From Planctomycetota bacterium (GTDB lineage Bacteria; Planctomycetota; Planctomycetia; Planctomycetales; Planctomycetaceae), in the NCBI GenBank assembly GCA_023417655.1, contig JAEZFD010000062.1, forward strand, positions 176,073 through 240,072: 64,000 bases of DNA, written 5' to 3'. Positions within the stretch are counted from its first letter, which is position 1. The number at the start of each line of letters is the position of its first letter. Below are positions 36,834-45,137 of the stretch, one piece after another. Made by a program: the position numbers and the translations under genes. Below the pieces are notes generated by a model, which saw nothing but the letters and a program-made list of their open reading frames with translations, was not told the origin of the DNA and ran no database searches.

Positions 36834-39683
36834 TTAGTGAAGCCGCAGTCCGACCGGCAGGGCGTCTCCCAGAATCTGATTGGAAGTCTCTGCGGCAAGT
36901 GACCCTCCTTCGCGAATCAACGTGACGTAGTCATCTGGTCCGCCATGAGCCGAGATCCAGTTCGCCGCCCGTTCCCGATCCTCAGGCGACAGGTCCCTAT
37001 AACGGTCGCCGGTCAGGCGGCTCATTTGCATCACCGCAAGGAAATGAAGTGACGTCGGGTTACGGCTGCGAGTCACCTCGCGAAGCCATTGGGAGACGAC
37101 TTCCGCGTCGACGACTTCATTCAGGGGACCGTATACCGGATCACGGGCCCCGAGTCTCTGGAGTGCCCAAAGCAGTGCGGGCTCGAGGGCAGGGGAGTCG
37201 CCCTGTTCGAGCAGTTCGATCGCTCGCTGTCCGATCTCGTGTTTCCATGCAGATGGAAGTCGTTCGAGTGAGCCGAGCAGGCGCCATGACTCAGCACTTT
37301 CCTGCCCCGCCGGGACCCGCTTCCGTGCGGAACTTGATCGGGCGCGGCGCTGTTCTTCTCGAATGGAAGTCAGCAGAGGATTGGCAAGTGCTTGCTGCTG
37401 TCCTCCGGTCAGTCCCCCTGACAGCCTGCGCCAGAGCACTCCCCATTCATTGAGCATGGCAGGACCGGGGTGCAGCAATCGACCTCTCAGAAGTTTCCAG
37501 GTCTCCGCGACCCGCGAGTCATCGAGAGCGAGTCCATAGCCGGGACGCAGCGAAAATCCGAGCAGGTTGAGCCAGCGGGATTCGTGCTCGGCACTTTTCT
37601 TCCGTCCGCTCTCGAGCTGAATCAGTGTTTCCCAGAGCTGACGCAGAAACGCGGGCGGCCACTTCTCTCGGCTCAGATCCAATAGCGTCGAGATCCGTCG
37701 GACGACGCCGCCGGGACGTTCTTTCCCATTTGGGCCGAAGGTGTCGTGAAGTAACTGGCGGACCTCATTTACGGTCTCTTCGTCGAGGACACCAGCGGCT
37801 TCCCCTTCGCCGAGGTGTCCACTCTGATCTGTCTGTGTTGCCGCGCGGACGTCGAACTGGAGTTGCCATGATCGGGAGCCATCGACTTCGTGACACCACA
37901 CCTGCATTGTGCCGATCTCTGTCAGGCGGGCCTGCAAGCGAACTCGGAGCGTGGCGGCCTGCTTCTCTTTCTTGAATCGCAGGACTGTCCGAATCGGAGG
38001 CAGTGGGGTCAGCTGCTCGCGTTCAATTGGGATCAGTGCACCTACGGGATCGGTCAGCCGCAGGCTGGAGTGGAACAGCGGGAACTCAACAGGAGTCGCC
38101 ACTGTCAGGGAGAAAACTCTGTCAGGCAGATCGACCGTCGTGCCGGGTTCGATTCCGGCTGGGAGAACGCAAAGTGCCCGCATTGATTCCGTGGGTGCGG
38201 TTTGGCCGTCGCCGTTGTTTCCGGACGTTCCATCGACGCCGATGTAATAAGTTCGGGGCAGACCCGCTGAGATGCGAATTCCGCGATCCCGACGGACCAT
38301 TCCGTAATAGGCCGCTCCACGCGACACCGCGAGGTCATGACGTGGATTCTCGAGGACGAGCGGTTTCCAGTCGGAGGACTCACCTGCGTACCAATTGATG
38401 ATGACATCGATGATCCGCTGCTGGATCAAATCGGAGAGAAACACTCCACCGTTAAACAGCACGATGTCAGGGCGGGCAGGGTTTCCATTGGCTTCCTGAT
38501 CGGCAGAAGGAAGCTGATGACGCAGGAATGACGCGAGGTGCCGGGTGACTGCTGGATCCGTGGCATACGGGAGCCCGAACTCCTGAAACCCTGAGCGTTG
38601 CCTTTGCGGTTGTTCGTCCAGCTTGACCGGAGGGAAGAATCCTTCGAGCAGCACTGTCTGGACTGTGTCTCGCGTCACCTCCTGAGTGAGTGATCCGCCG
38701 ACCAGACGTGATCCTGACCCGGGGATTGTTGCGCTGACCGCGGCGGGCGAAACGGACGAAAGGAGTTCTTCTTTGATTTGGCGGCAGACTCGCACAAGGC
38801 TGCCCCATTGACGGGGCTCCAGCTGTCTGCCGTTGGCGAACTGTGGCTCAAGATGGTGAGCGAGTGCGAGGTCGAGGTTGTCACCCCCCAGAATCAGGTG
38901 GTCACCGACCGCGATGCGCTGGAACTGAATCTGTCCTGACTGTTCACGGACTCGAATCAGCGTGAAGTCAGTTGTTCCGCCACCAACATCGCAGACGAGG
39001 ATGTTTTGCCCGAGATGAACAATCTCCGGCCAATTACGGGCGTGCTGATGAAGCCAGGAATAGAACGCTGCCTGAGGTTCTTCGATGAGGAAGACTCGCG
39101 GCAATCCAGCGCGTTTCGCGGCTTCGACAGTTAGCTCGCGAGCGACCTGATCGAAGGAGGCGGGCAGCGTGATGACGACGTCCTGCTCTTCGAGAGGGAA
39201 CTCTGGATGCGCATGATTCCATGCCAGTCGCAGATGTCTCAGATAGCCGGCACTGATTTCGACGGGAGACTGCCGCGGGACATCTTCTGCTCCTCGCCAT
39301 GGGAGCAGTGCCGATGTGCGGTCAACTCCGGAGTGGCAGAGCCATGATTTCGCGGATTCAACGACTCGCCCGGGGACGAGCTTTCCCTGTTCGCGAGCGA
39401 ACACTCCGACAACCTGCTTCGCCGGTTCCTGGTCCCAAGGAAGGTTGACCGCTCCAGCAGTGAACTCATGAGCAGCGGGAAAATAGGTGAAGCTCGGCAG
39501 GATCTCTCGTGGAGCCACTTCACCCGGTGCGACCACTTGAAGAATGGGAAATGTCTGCACCTGCCAATCAGCGGCGCTGGTGTCGACAAACGAGAGGGCG
39601 GAATTCGTTGTCCCAAGATCGATGCCCACAACAAAGCGGGGGAGTGATTCCTCCGGAGACACGGATGATTCCGAAGCAGACAT
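36834..39683 (-). CDS. Large Hsp70-like protein with long C-terminal extension
   Basis: 949 residues. The actin-like ATPase half is clear: 'VVGIDLGTTNSALSFVD' (phosphate 1, about 18-34), 'ILVCDVGGGTTDFTLI' (phosphate 2, about 229-244) and 'PDIVLFNGGVFLSDL' (adenosine region, about 407-421). Instead of the standard substrate-binding domain, it has long beta- and helix-rich segments with 'LRVRLQARLTEIGTMQVWC' and a final 250-residue helical region (DUF3731-like in layout). It is expected to be a cytosolic ATP-dependent chaperone variant. Such proteins are common in planctomycetes, often near another Hsp70-like gene; here that partner is absent. Co-factors are unknown. Confidence 0.88.
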   Translation of the reverse strand: MSASESSVSPEESLPRFVVGIDLGTTNSALSFVDTSAADWQVQTFPILQVVAPGEVAPREILPSFTYFPAAHEFTAGAVNLPWDQEPAKQVVGVFAREQGKLVPGRVVESAKSWLCHSGVDRTSALLPWRGAEDVPRQSPVEISAGYLRHLRLAWNHAHPEFPLEEQDVVITLPASFDQVARELTVEAAKRAGLPRVFLIEEPQAAFYSWLHQHARNWPEIVHLGQNILVCDVGGGTTDFTLIRVREQSGQIQFQRIAVGDHLILGGDNLDLALAHHLEPQFANGRQLEPRQWGSLVRVCRQIKEELLSSVSPAAVSATIPGSGSRLVGGSLTQEVTRDTVQTVLLEGFFPPVKLDEQPQRQRSGFQEFGLPYATDPAVTRHLASFLRHQLPSADQEANGNPARPDIVLFNGGVFLSDLIQQRIIDVIINWYAGESSDWKPLVLENPRHDLAVSRGAAYYGMVRRDRGIRISAGLPRTYYIGVDGTSGNNGDGQTAPTESMRALCVLPAGIEPGTTVDLPDRVFSLTVATPVEFPLFHSSLRLTDPVGALIPIEREQLTPLPPIRTVLRFKKEKQAATLRVRLQARLTEIGTMQVWCHEVDGSRSWQLQFDVRAATQTDQSGHLGEGEAAGVLDEETVNEVRQLLHDTFGPNGKERPGGVVRRISTLLDLSREKWPPAFLRQLWETLIQLESGRKKSAEHESRWLNLLGFSLRPGYGLALDDSRVAETWKLLRGRLLHPGPAMLNEWGVLWRRLSGGLTGGQQQALANPLLTSIREEQRRARSSSARKRVPAGQESAESWRLLGSLERLPSAWKHEIGQRAIELLEQGDSPALEPALLWALQRLGARDPVYGPLNEVVDAEVVSQWLREVTRSRNPTSLHFLAVMQMSRLTGDRYRDLSPEDRERAANWISAHGGPDDYVTLIREGGSLAAETSNQILGDALPVGLRLH

Positions 39684-39757
39684 GGCGACAGTCAGTTAAC
39701 AAAGTCAGAAGAATGAGAAGAGAGCCGATGTGACTCAGGCAAACTCGAATGTTGCTG

Positions 39758-40621
39758 TCACTTTTCGGCAGATTGAGTCACTCGGTTCACAAATTCAATA
39801 AATGGAGCATAAGCAGGCTCAGCCATGGTTCCGTGGTTCGTGCCCGGGAATTCCAGAATGGCGACGTCCGGGTGGCCGACGATTTTCAGCATCCGATAGA
39901 GATACGCATTTTCTTCATATCGCCCGAGCATCTCTAATTCTCGATCTCCGGTCAGCAGCAGGATGGGCGGTGCGTCCTTGCGAACATGGAAAAGCGGAGC
40001 CAGTTCATCGATGACGGGCTGTGTGTCGGGGATGTTTCGCTCAGCCCGGGCGGTCATGTGTGTGATAGCATGACCGGAAAATGGACCGATCCCGGCGAAG
40101 CGATTGGCGTCGGCGCCATATTTCTTCAAGAGTCTTTGATCGAGGCCCAGCATCATTGCCAGATAGCCGCCGGCCGATGAGCCACTGATGACGACTTTGT
40201 CGGGGTTTCCGCCGTACTCTTTCAGGTGTTCAAACACCCAGGCAGTTGCGGCCGCTGCGTCATCAATACAGGTCGTCACAGGGACGTGGGGACTGAGGCG
40301 ATACCCGACAGTCACCACCGCGAACCCCTGATTTTTCAGTCCTTTGGGGAAGCCCTTTTTGCCGTTCTTGAGTCCGCCCCCATGAAACCAGAGGACCGTC
40401 GGAAAGTCTGTCTTCCCTTGAGGGATTGAGATGTCCAGCAGACATCGTGATTTGCCGTACTCGTCCAGTGATTCGTGATCTGCACGATAGGGAATGTCCC
40501 GGATGATTTTCTCGGTCCCCGTTTCCTGCGCGAGAATAGGGGGGGTGAGTGACAGCAGGCCGAGGCAAACGAGAATGATGAACGCACATCGGGAGAGGCG
40601 ATCGGAACTCACGACTGACAT
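39758..40621 (-). CDS. Secreted alpha/beta-hydrolase, esterase/lipase type
   Basis: 287 residues, signal peptide ending near I-L-A-Q-E (about 32). The oxyanion motif H-G-G-G ('VLWFHGGGLKNGKKG', about 79-84) and the nucleophile elbow G-S-S-A-G-G ('VVISGSSAGGYLAMMLG', about 148-153) are those of hormone-sensitive-lipase/BD-FAE-type esterases; the catalytic Asp is probably in 'LLTGDREL' and His in 'FPGTNHGTM'. It should act on esters of small acids outside the cytoplasm, perhaps acetylated polysaccharides, which would fit the sulfatase nearby. Single gene. Confidence 0.88.
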   Translation of the reverse strand: MSVVSSDRLSRCAFIILVCLGLLSLTPPILAQETGTEKIIRDIPYRADHESLDEYGKSRCLLDISIPQGKTDFPTVLWFHGGGLKNGKKGFPKGLKNQGFAVVTVGYRLSPHVPVTTCIDDAAAATAWVFEHLKEYGGNPDKVVISGSSAGGYLAMMLGLDQRLLKKYGADANRFAGIGPFSGHAITHMTARAERNIPDTQPVIDELAPLFHVRKDAPPILLLTGDRELEMLGRYEENAYLYRMLKIVGHPDVAILEFPGTNHGTMAEPAYAPFIEFVNRVTQSAEK

Positions 40622-40798
40622 GGTCTGACCCTGCTGACTGCGAAAGGGGGGATGCGGCGTATGAGCATCGGGAGCGCGAGGAAATACCGGAATTTCCAGC
40701 CTGTATCATAGAAGAGACGGCAGCGGACGACTATTCGCACCCGACGGCTGATGCAAAAATCCGGCGCGTCGGGAGGGGAAACGACTCAGCTGGTCGCA

Positions 40799-41341
40799 TC
40801 ACGCGATTTTGAAATATTCCAGCAGTTCCGGAACTGTGTTGGCGATGTGCAGGAAATCGCGGCACTCAGGCTTCATGAATCCGTCATCGACGGCGCGATC
40901 CAGCATCTGAATCAATGGGTCGAAATATCCATTCACGTTCAGTGCCGCGATTGGTTTTCCATGAAAGCCCAATTGCTTCCAGGTCAGGACTTCGAAGAGT
41001 TCTTCGAATGTTCCCAATCCTCCTGGCAAGGCGGCATAACCGTCGGCGAGTTCCGACATCATCGCCTTGCGAGTGTGCATGGAGACGACGACACGCATGT
41101 CCTCCACACCGGGGTGAGCGACTTCCCGTTTCACCAGAGAATCAGGAATCACGCCGGTTACCTTCCCGCCGGCTGCGAGAACTGCATCTGCGAGAACGCC
41201 CATGATTCCGACATGACCGCCCCCGTAGACCAAACTCACGTTCCGCGCGGCGAGCGCTGATCCGAGTTCGGTTGCCGCGTCAAGGATTGCTGAGTGGGTC
41301 CCTGGTCGCGATCCACAAAACACACACAAGGATTCCAGCAT
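40799..41341 (-). CDS. LOG-family (TIGR00730) nucleotide phosphoribohydrolase
   Basis: 180 residues. The family signature P-G-G-L-G-T-F-E-E is at about 106-114, preceded by 'MHTRKAMM' (the M-H-x-R-K motif). The Rossmann strand starts 'LCVFCGSRPGTH' and includes 'VSLVYGGGHVGIMG'. Members split cytokinin- or nucleoside-type monophosphates into base and ribose 5-phosphate; some are lysine decarboxylase-like only in name. The bacterial role may be nucleotide salvage or cytokinin activation. It appears monocistronic. Confidence 0.93.
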   Translation of the reverse strand: MLESLCVFCGSRPGTHSAILDAATELGSALAARNVSLVYGGGHVGIMGVLADAVLAAGGKVTGVIPDSLVKREVAHPGVEDMRVVVSMHTRKAMMSELADGYAALPGGLGTFEELFEVLTWKQLGFHGKPIAALNVNGYFDPLIQMLDRAVDDGFMKPECRDFLHIANTVPELLEYFKIA

Positions 41342-41395
41342 CGCAGATGATTCTTCGTGATTTCAGTTGAGGAGTGATGGAGGGCGTCGGGGGAG

Positions 41396-42850
41396 TCACA
41401 TTTCCGGCGAGGGCGGAGCAGTCGGCTCCGGTTCCGCAGGGGGAGTCGGAACTGATGTCACAGGATAAAAGGCGTGATCCACAGAGAATGGGTAGCACAT
41501 CACCCCGGTAAAACCAATCAATACAATCCCGGTGGCCACAATCGTCGACCACTTACGAGCTTGGGGACGAAGGCGGAACGGGTGTTCGAACAGGACACGC
41601 TCAAGCATCCGCAGGTTCCCGAGACAATTCAGAATCATTAGCAGAAGGAGCGCAGCGGCCAGCAACGACATGCTGTTATCCCGCTCATTAATCATCGTCA
41701 GACTCGACTGGCGATGGGGGAGCAGACAGGTCATCACCAGTCCGCATCGCCACCAGAATCCTGGCAGCGGGGGCATTCCGCTGAGGCTTGCCAGTCCAAG
41801 AATGATGGGGACTGATGCAAAGGGTTGTCGACGGGCTCCGCCTGCGAGAACGTCGACGGCGTCGGCTCCTGTTCGATCATGATTCAGGCATCGCAGACCC
41901 GTCGTCAGCAGGAGCAGGACGAGTGACTCGCAGAGCAGGATTGAAGTGAACAACGTCGCCGGTCCCGGCAGATTCGTGGAGGCCGACCAGCCTTGAGCGG
42001 GATGCCCCTGTTCCCAGTTCTGGAGAAACGCGGCGACAATCAGATAACTGAGAGTCGCGAAAGCAGTCAGTACCAGTCGCCGGGAAAGACGCGATTCGTC
42101 AAACAGTCTCAGTGACGACATGGCGAGTGAGAAGAGGGCTGCCATCACGAAGAGGAAGCTTTGCTGATCAGACAGCGCGAGACTGTGCGTCAGTCGCCAG
42201 ATGACAACTCCAGCTGTGAACGCAGGCAGGATTCGCTGCCCGAATGCGGCATCAACCGGATCTTTCATGTCTTCATGGAGATGAGTTCGGGGAAATGGAA
42301 ACCATCCCAAAGCTCCTCCCATTCCCCCGATGAGCAAAATGGTTCCAACTACGCTCGGAGGCGATGCTGGGTGCGTCAGCAGGAGCAGCAGCAATCCGAC
42401 TGTGAAAAGCCCGGAGCCGATCAATGACGTCGAATGACGCTTCCAGAGTGGAACGGAATCGCCGGCGGTTCGCCCAAAGAACAGAATCGCCAGGATACTG
42501 AACTGAAACGCAGCCCAGAGCAGCAGCGGATGAGAACTACTGGCGGCTAATCCACAGAGACCGGCGCTCCAGCAAAAATGAGAGAGCGTGACCGGAGAGG
42601 AGTTCAGAAGTGCGAGAACGACGGCGGTCGTGGAGACCGTCAGCATCACCGCTCGTGACAGGCTGTCGTTCAACCAGAATGCATCTGCCGCATCAGGCTG
42701 AGTGATCGCGAGTGACCATAAGCCGAATCCGGCCAGTCCACCGACTCCGACGCAACATCGAAGCGCCGGAGTCGAGTGTTGACCCAGGGCTCGCCCCAGG
42801 CAGGCCAGCAGAAGCAGGGTAAAACTGAGGATGGCTGAAACCGAGATCAA
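41396..42850 (-). CDS. Orphan NuoN/antiporter-like membrane protein
   Basis: 484 residues, at least ten hydrophobic helices. The segment 'PIILGLASLSGMPPLPGFWWR' (about 350-370) matches the conserved loop-helix of complex I antiporter-like subunits (SL.G.PPL.GF). The earlier 'GWFPFPRTHLHEDMKDPVDA' (about 182-202) occupies the position of the normal 'PFH.W.PDVY.GAP' helix, so the fold is preserved but the proton-path residues look altered. It is not next to other nuo genes, nor to a Na+/H+ antiporter operon. It may be a stand-alone ion-translocating subunit or a non-transporting relative. The extreme C-terminus is Pro/Glu-rich. Confidence 0.6.
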   Translation of the reverse strand: MISVSAILSFTLLLLACLGRALGQHSTPALRCCVGVGGLAGFGLWSLAITQPDAADAFWLNDSLSRAVMLTVSTTAVVLALLNSSPVTLSHFCWSAGLCGLAASSSHPLLLWAAFQFSILAILFFGRTAGDSVPLWKRHSTSLIGSGLFTVGLLLLLLTHPASPPSVVGTILLIGGMGGALGWFPFPRTHLHEDMKDPVDAAFGQRILPAFTAGVVIWRLTHSLALSDQQSFLFVMAALFSLAMSSLRLFDESRLSRRLVLTAFATLSYLIVAAFLQNWEQGHPAQGWSASTNLPGPATLFTSILLCESLVLLLLTTGLRCLNHDRTGADAVDVLAGGARRQPFASVPIILGLASLSGMPPLPGFWWRCGLVMTCLLPHRQSSLTMINERDNSMSLLAAALLLLMILNCLGNLRMLERVLFEHPFRLRPQARKWSTIVATGIVLIGFTGVMCYPFSVDHAFYPVTSVPTPPAEPEPTAPPSPEM

Positions 42851-42904
42851 GTTCCAACGACTCCTCTAGACAGACCGGCAGCAGGATTGCAGAGCCGGGC
42901 GGAA

Positions 42905-44836
42905 CTACTTCTTTTTGACCAGATCTGGAACCAGCTTTTTCAGGTCTTCGACTGTCGCACTGGCAGTGACGACTTCTCCGTTACGATCAACGAGGAACAT
43001 CGTGGGTAGCGAAATCACGCCGAACTCAACGGCTGGTCGGCTTTCCAGAGCCCCTTCTTCATGCAGCTGAGGCCAGACGACCTTGTAGTTCTGCAGATAT
43101 TGTTGAATCGGAGCTCCAGGGCCATCGAGATTGACTCCGATGATTTCGAAGCCTTCTTTCTGGTAAGTCTGATAGAGCTGCTGAATCTGGGGGAGATCTT
43201 CGGTACAGGGAGTACACCAGGTCGCCCAGAAGATCACGGCAACGACTTTTCCTCGCTGAGATGCGATGTCGACTGTGCCGCCTGCCAGTCCCTGTCCGGC
43301 CAGCTTGATCGGCTTGCCTTTCAGGTCCAGACGTTGCAAGGCTCCTTTTGCTCGCTTCGCCGCAGCGGATTGTGGATAGGTCGAAACGAGTTTCGAATAC
43401 CACGCGGTCGCTTCCGGCACACTCCCATTGAACTCATATGTCACGGCCAGTTGCAGCATCGCGTCTGCTGATTCTTCGGACTGCGGGAACTCGGTAACAA
43501 AAGCTTCCAGCGACTTCAGCCAGGCTTCTTGAACTTTGGCGCGGTCGGCCGCTGCGGCTTTTTCGAGATCGTGGTTGTACTGAGCGACGAGCCGCTGGAA
43601 GGTTGCGAAGGCCAGCAGTTTGGAGTCACCCTTTCGCTGTCGCAGCGACTGCTCGACCCGTTGCAATTCTTCGAGCCCATTCGGGAAGGTCTTCATCTGC
43701 GTCGCCGCGGCGATGCCCTCCAGCCGTGTCCGCGTCCAGTTCAGTTTTTCTTCTTCCGTCGGGACTTCCTCGGCGAGAAGAGCGAGTAGACCTGCGCGGG
43801 CGACGTTGTATTTCGTGATGTCTTCCAGCGTCGACTGGGCGTTCGGCGCCTTGGAGTCGAGTGCTCCGAGCTGGTCGAGCAGCTGCTTCATCCGTGGGCT
43901 GAGACCTTCGGTGAGACCGACAGTGCCTGGGATCGTCGGCTGCAGCAGAATTCCTCCTTCTGCCACTTCGAAGTTATTACCTTCCAATGGCTGGGGAACC
44001 TGTGTCAGCTTCCAGGCATCACCGACTTTGATCATTTCCCCAATCTGAACGAAGCCGCTTTCCCCGCCGGTTTCGATGATCGCCATGACGTTTTCATAAA
44101 CCAGCAGATCTGTTTTGGATCGTGCGGGATCGGCCGGGATCAGATTCGGCATCAACATCGAACAGTCAAACCGGCTCCACTTGGTCGTCGGCTTGATACT
44201 CTTAGAGTTGCCGACGACTTGGCGGAACTTCTGCCCGGCTTCTTTAATGCGGGCATTCAGTTTGGCGGCAGCATCACCGGTCAGGCCGAGAGCTTTGATG
44301 TCTTCCGGCTTGAGCAGCACGGCATTCAGTCGGGCTTCGTCTCGTTGAATGAGTGCGAGAGCGGCTTCACGCGTCGCTTCTTCGGCCGAGATGATCTTCC
44401 ATGTCTCGATCTTGCGATCTTCGTTTTTGTCGATTCCCCAGCGGGTCCCCCCGGTTGTCAACCAGCGGGACTGGTCGATTTCATTGTTGCCGTCCGTGTC
44501 GAGATCGCGATAGACCTCGAGTCCATGTTTGAAATAGCGGAATTCGTCGACTCCCCTGTCGCCGTTTGTGTCCATAAACCGACGCAGAATCTGTCCCTGC
44601 GGGTTGTAGAGCACCCAGCCGGAACCGCCATCGGTCCGTTCGACTTCCAGCTTGCAGTTGGGAATCTCTTCAGCTGTCGGGATGTCGTAGTCAACATCGG
44701 CCTGAACCGGTTTATAGGCGAGGACGTTCTCGATCTTCACCTGCGCGAAGACCGCGGGAGTCGCTACGAGAAGAGATCCCATTGCGATGGCGATCCCTGT
44801 GCAATTCCATTCTCGTCGATCCATCTCAGATTCCAT
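42905..44836 (-). CDS. Secreted protein with EF-hand-like loops, helical middle and C-terminal TlpA-type thioredoxin domain
   Basis: 643 residues; an ATG at 44821 is an equal candidate start. Signal peptide to about residue 31. Near residues 87-145 are Asp-rich loops resembling calcium-binding repeats (DTNGDRGVDEFRYF, DTDGNNEIDQSRW, DKNEDRKIETW). A long helical middle (about 320-500) includes TPR-like 'ADAMLQLAVTYEFNGSVPEATAWYSKLVSTYPQS'. The C-terminal domain (about 515-643) is a TlpA/ResA-type thioredoxin fold with the redox motif W-C-T-P-C (about 541-545) and a cis-Pro in 'GVISLPTMFLVDRNGEVV'. It is probably a periplasmic disulfide-reducing protein; partners are unknown. The combination is typical of planctomycetes. 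Confidence 0.87.
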   Translation of the reverse strand: MESEMDRREWNCTGIAIAMGSLLVATPAVFAQVKIENVLAYKPVQADVDYDIPTAEEIPNCKLEVERTDGGSGWVLYNPQGQILRRFMDTNGDRGVDEFRYFKHGLEVYRDLDTDGNNEIDQSRWLTTGGTRWGIDKNEDRKIETWKIISAEEATREAALALIQRDEARLNAVLLKPEDIKALGLTGDAAAKLNARIKEAGQKFRQVVGNSKSIKPTTKWSRFDCSMLMPNLIPADPARSKTDLLVYENVMAIIETGGESGFVQIGEMIKVGDAWKLTQVPQPLEGNNFEVAEGGILLQPTIPGTVGLTEGLSPRMKQLLDQLGALDSKAPNAQSTLEDITKYNVARAGLLALLAEEVPTEEEKLNWTRTRLEGIAAATQMKTFPNGLEELQRVEQSLRQRKGDSKLLAFATFQRLVAQYNHDLEKAAAADRAKVQEAWLKSLEAFVTEFPQSEESADAMLQLAVTYEFNGSVPEATAWYSKLVSTYPQSAAAKRAKGALQRLDLKGKPIKLAGQGLAGGTVDIASQRGKVVAVIFWATWCTPCTEDLPQIQQLYQTYQKEGFEIIGVNLDGPGAPIQQYLQNYKVVWPQLHEEGALESRPAVEFGVISLPTMFLVDRNGEVVTASATVEDLKKLVPDLVKKK

Positions 44837-45137
44837 TCTCCGTCTCAGGGAACTGTTCTGTTCAGCTGGTAGGCGGATGCCTGTCTGGTACTGGTCTACT
44901 GATCAATCATCTCAGGGAAATGTCATTCCTGCTCCGAGTTCGACCGGAACGGGGATTCTATGTGAACTTTCCTGCCGCGTCAGTCCCAAATCGTTATGAA
45001 CAGTCGATCTTCGCCCACTCCGGAGAATCTGGAGTCCCGGTTCAGAGACCGTCCGGAAAGAAAGCAGAAGGTTGCCGAGACTGTTTAAGCCGCGCCAATT
45101 CTGCACTCTTCGTGGATTGCTCGCGGCGAGCGGTCAC
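44837..45137. other. Intergenic region with no recognised feature
   Basis: 301 bases between the end of the sulfatase gene and the start of the TlpA-type gene, both on the minus strand. I see no gene, clear terminator or repeat in it. The sulfatase transcript must end somewhere here or run on. Confidence 0.4.
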
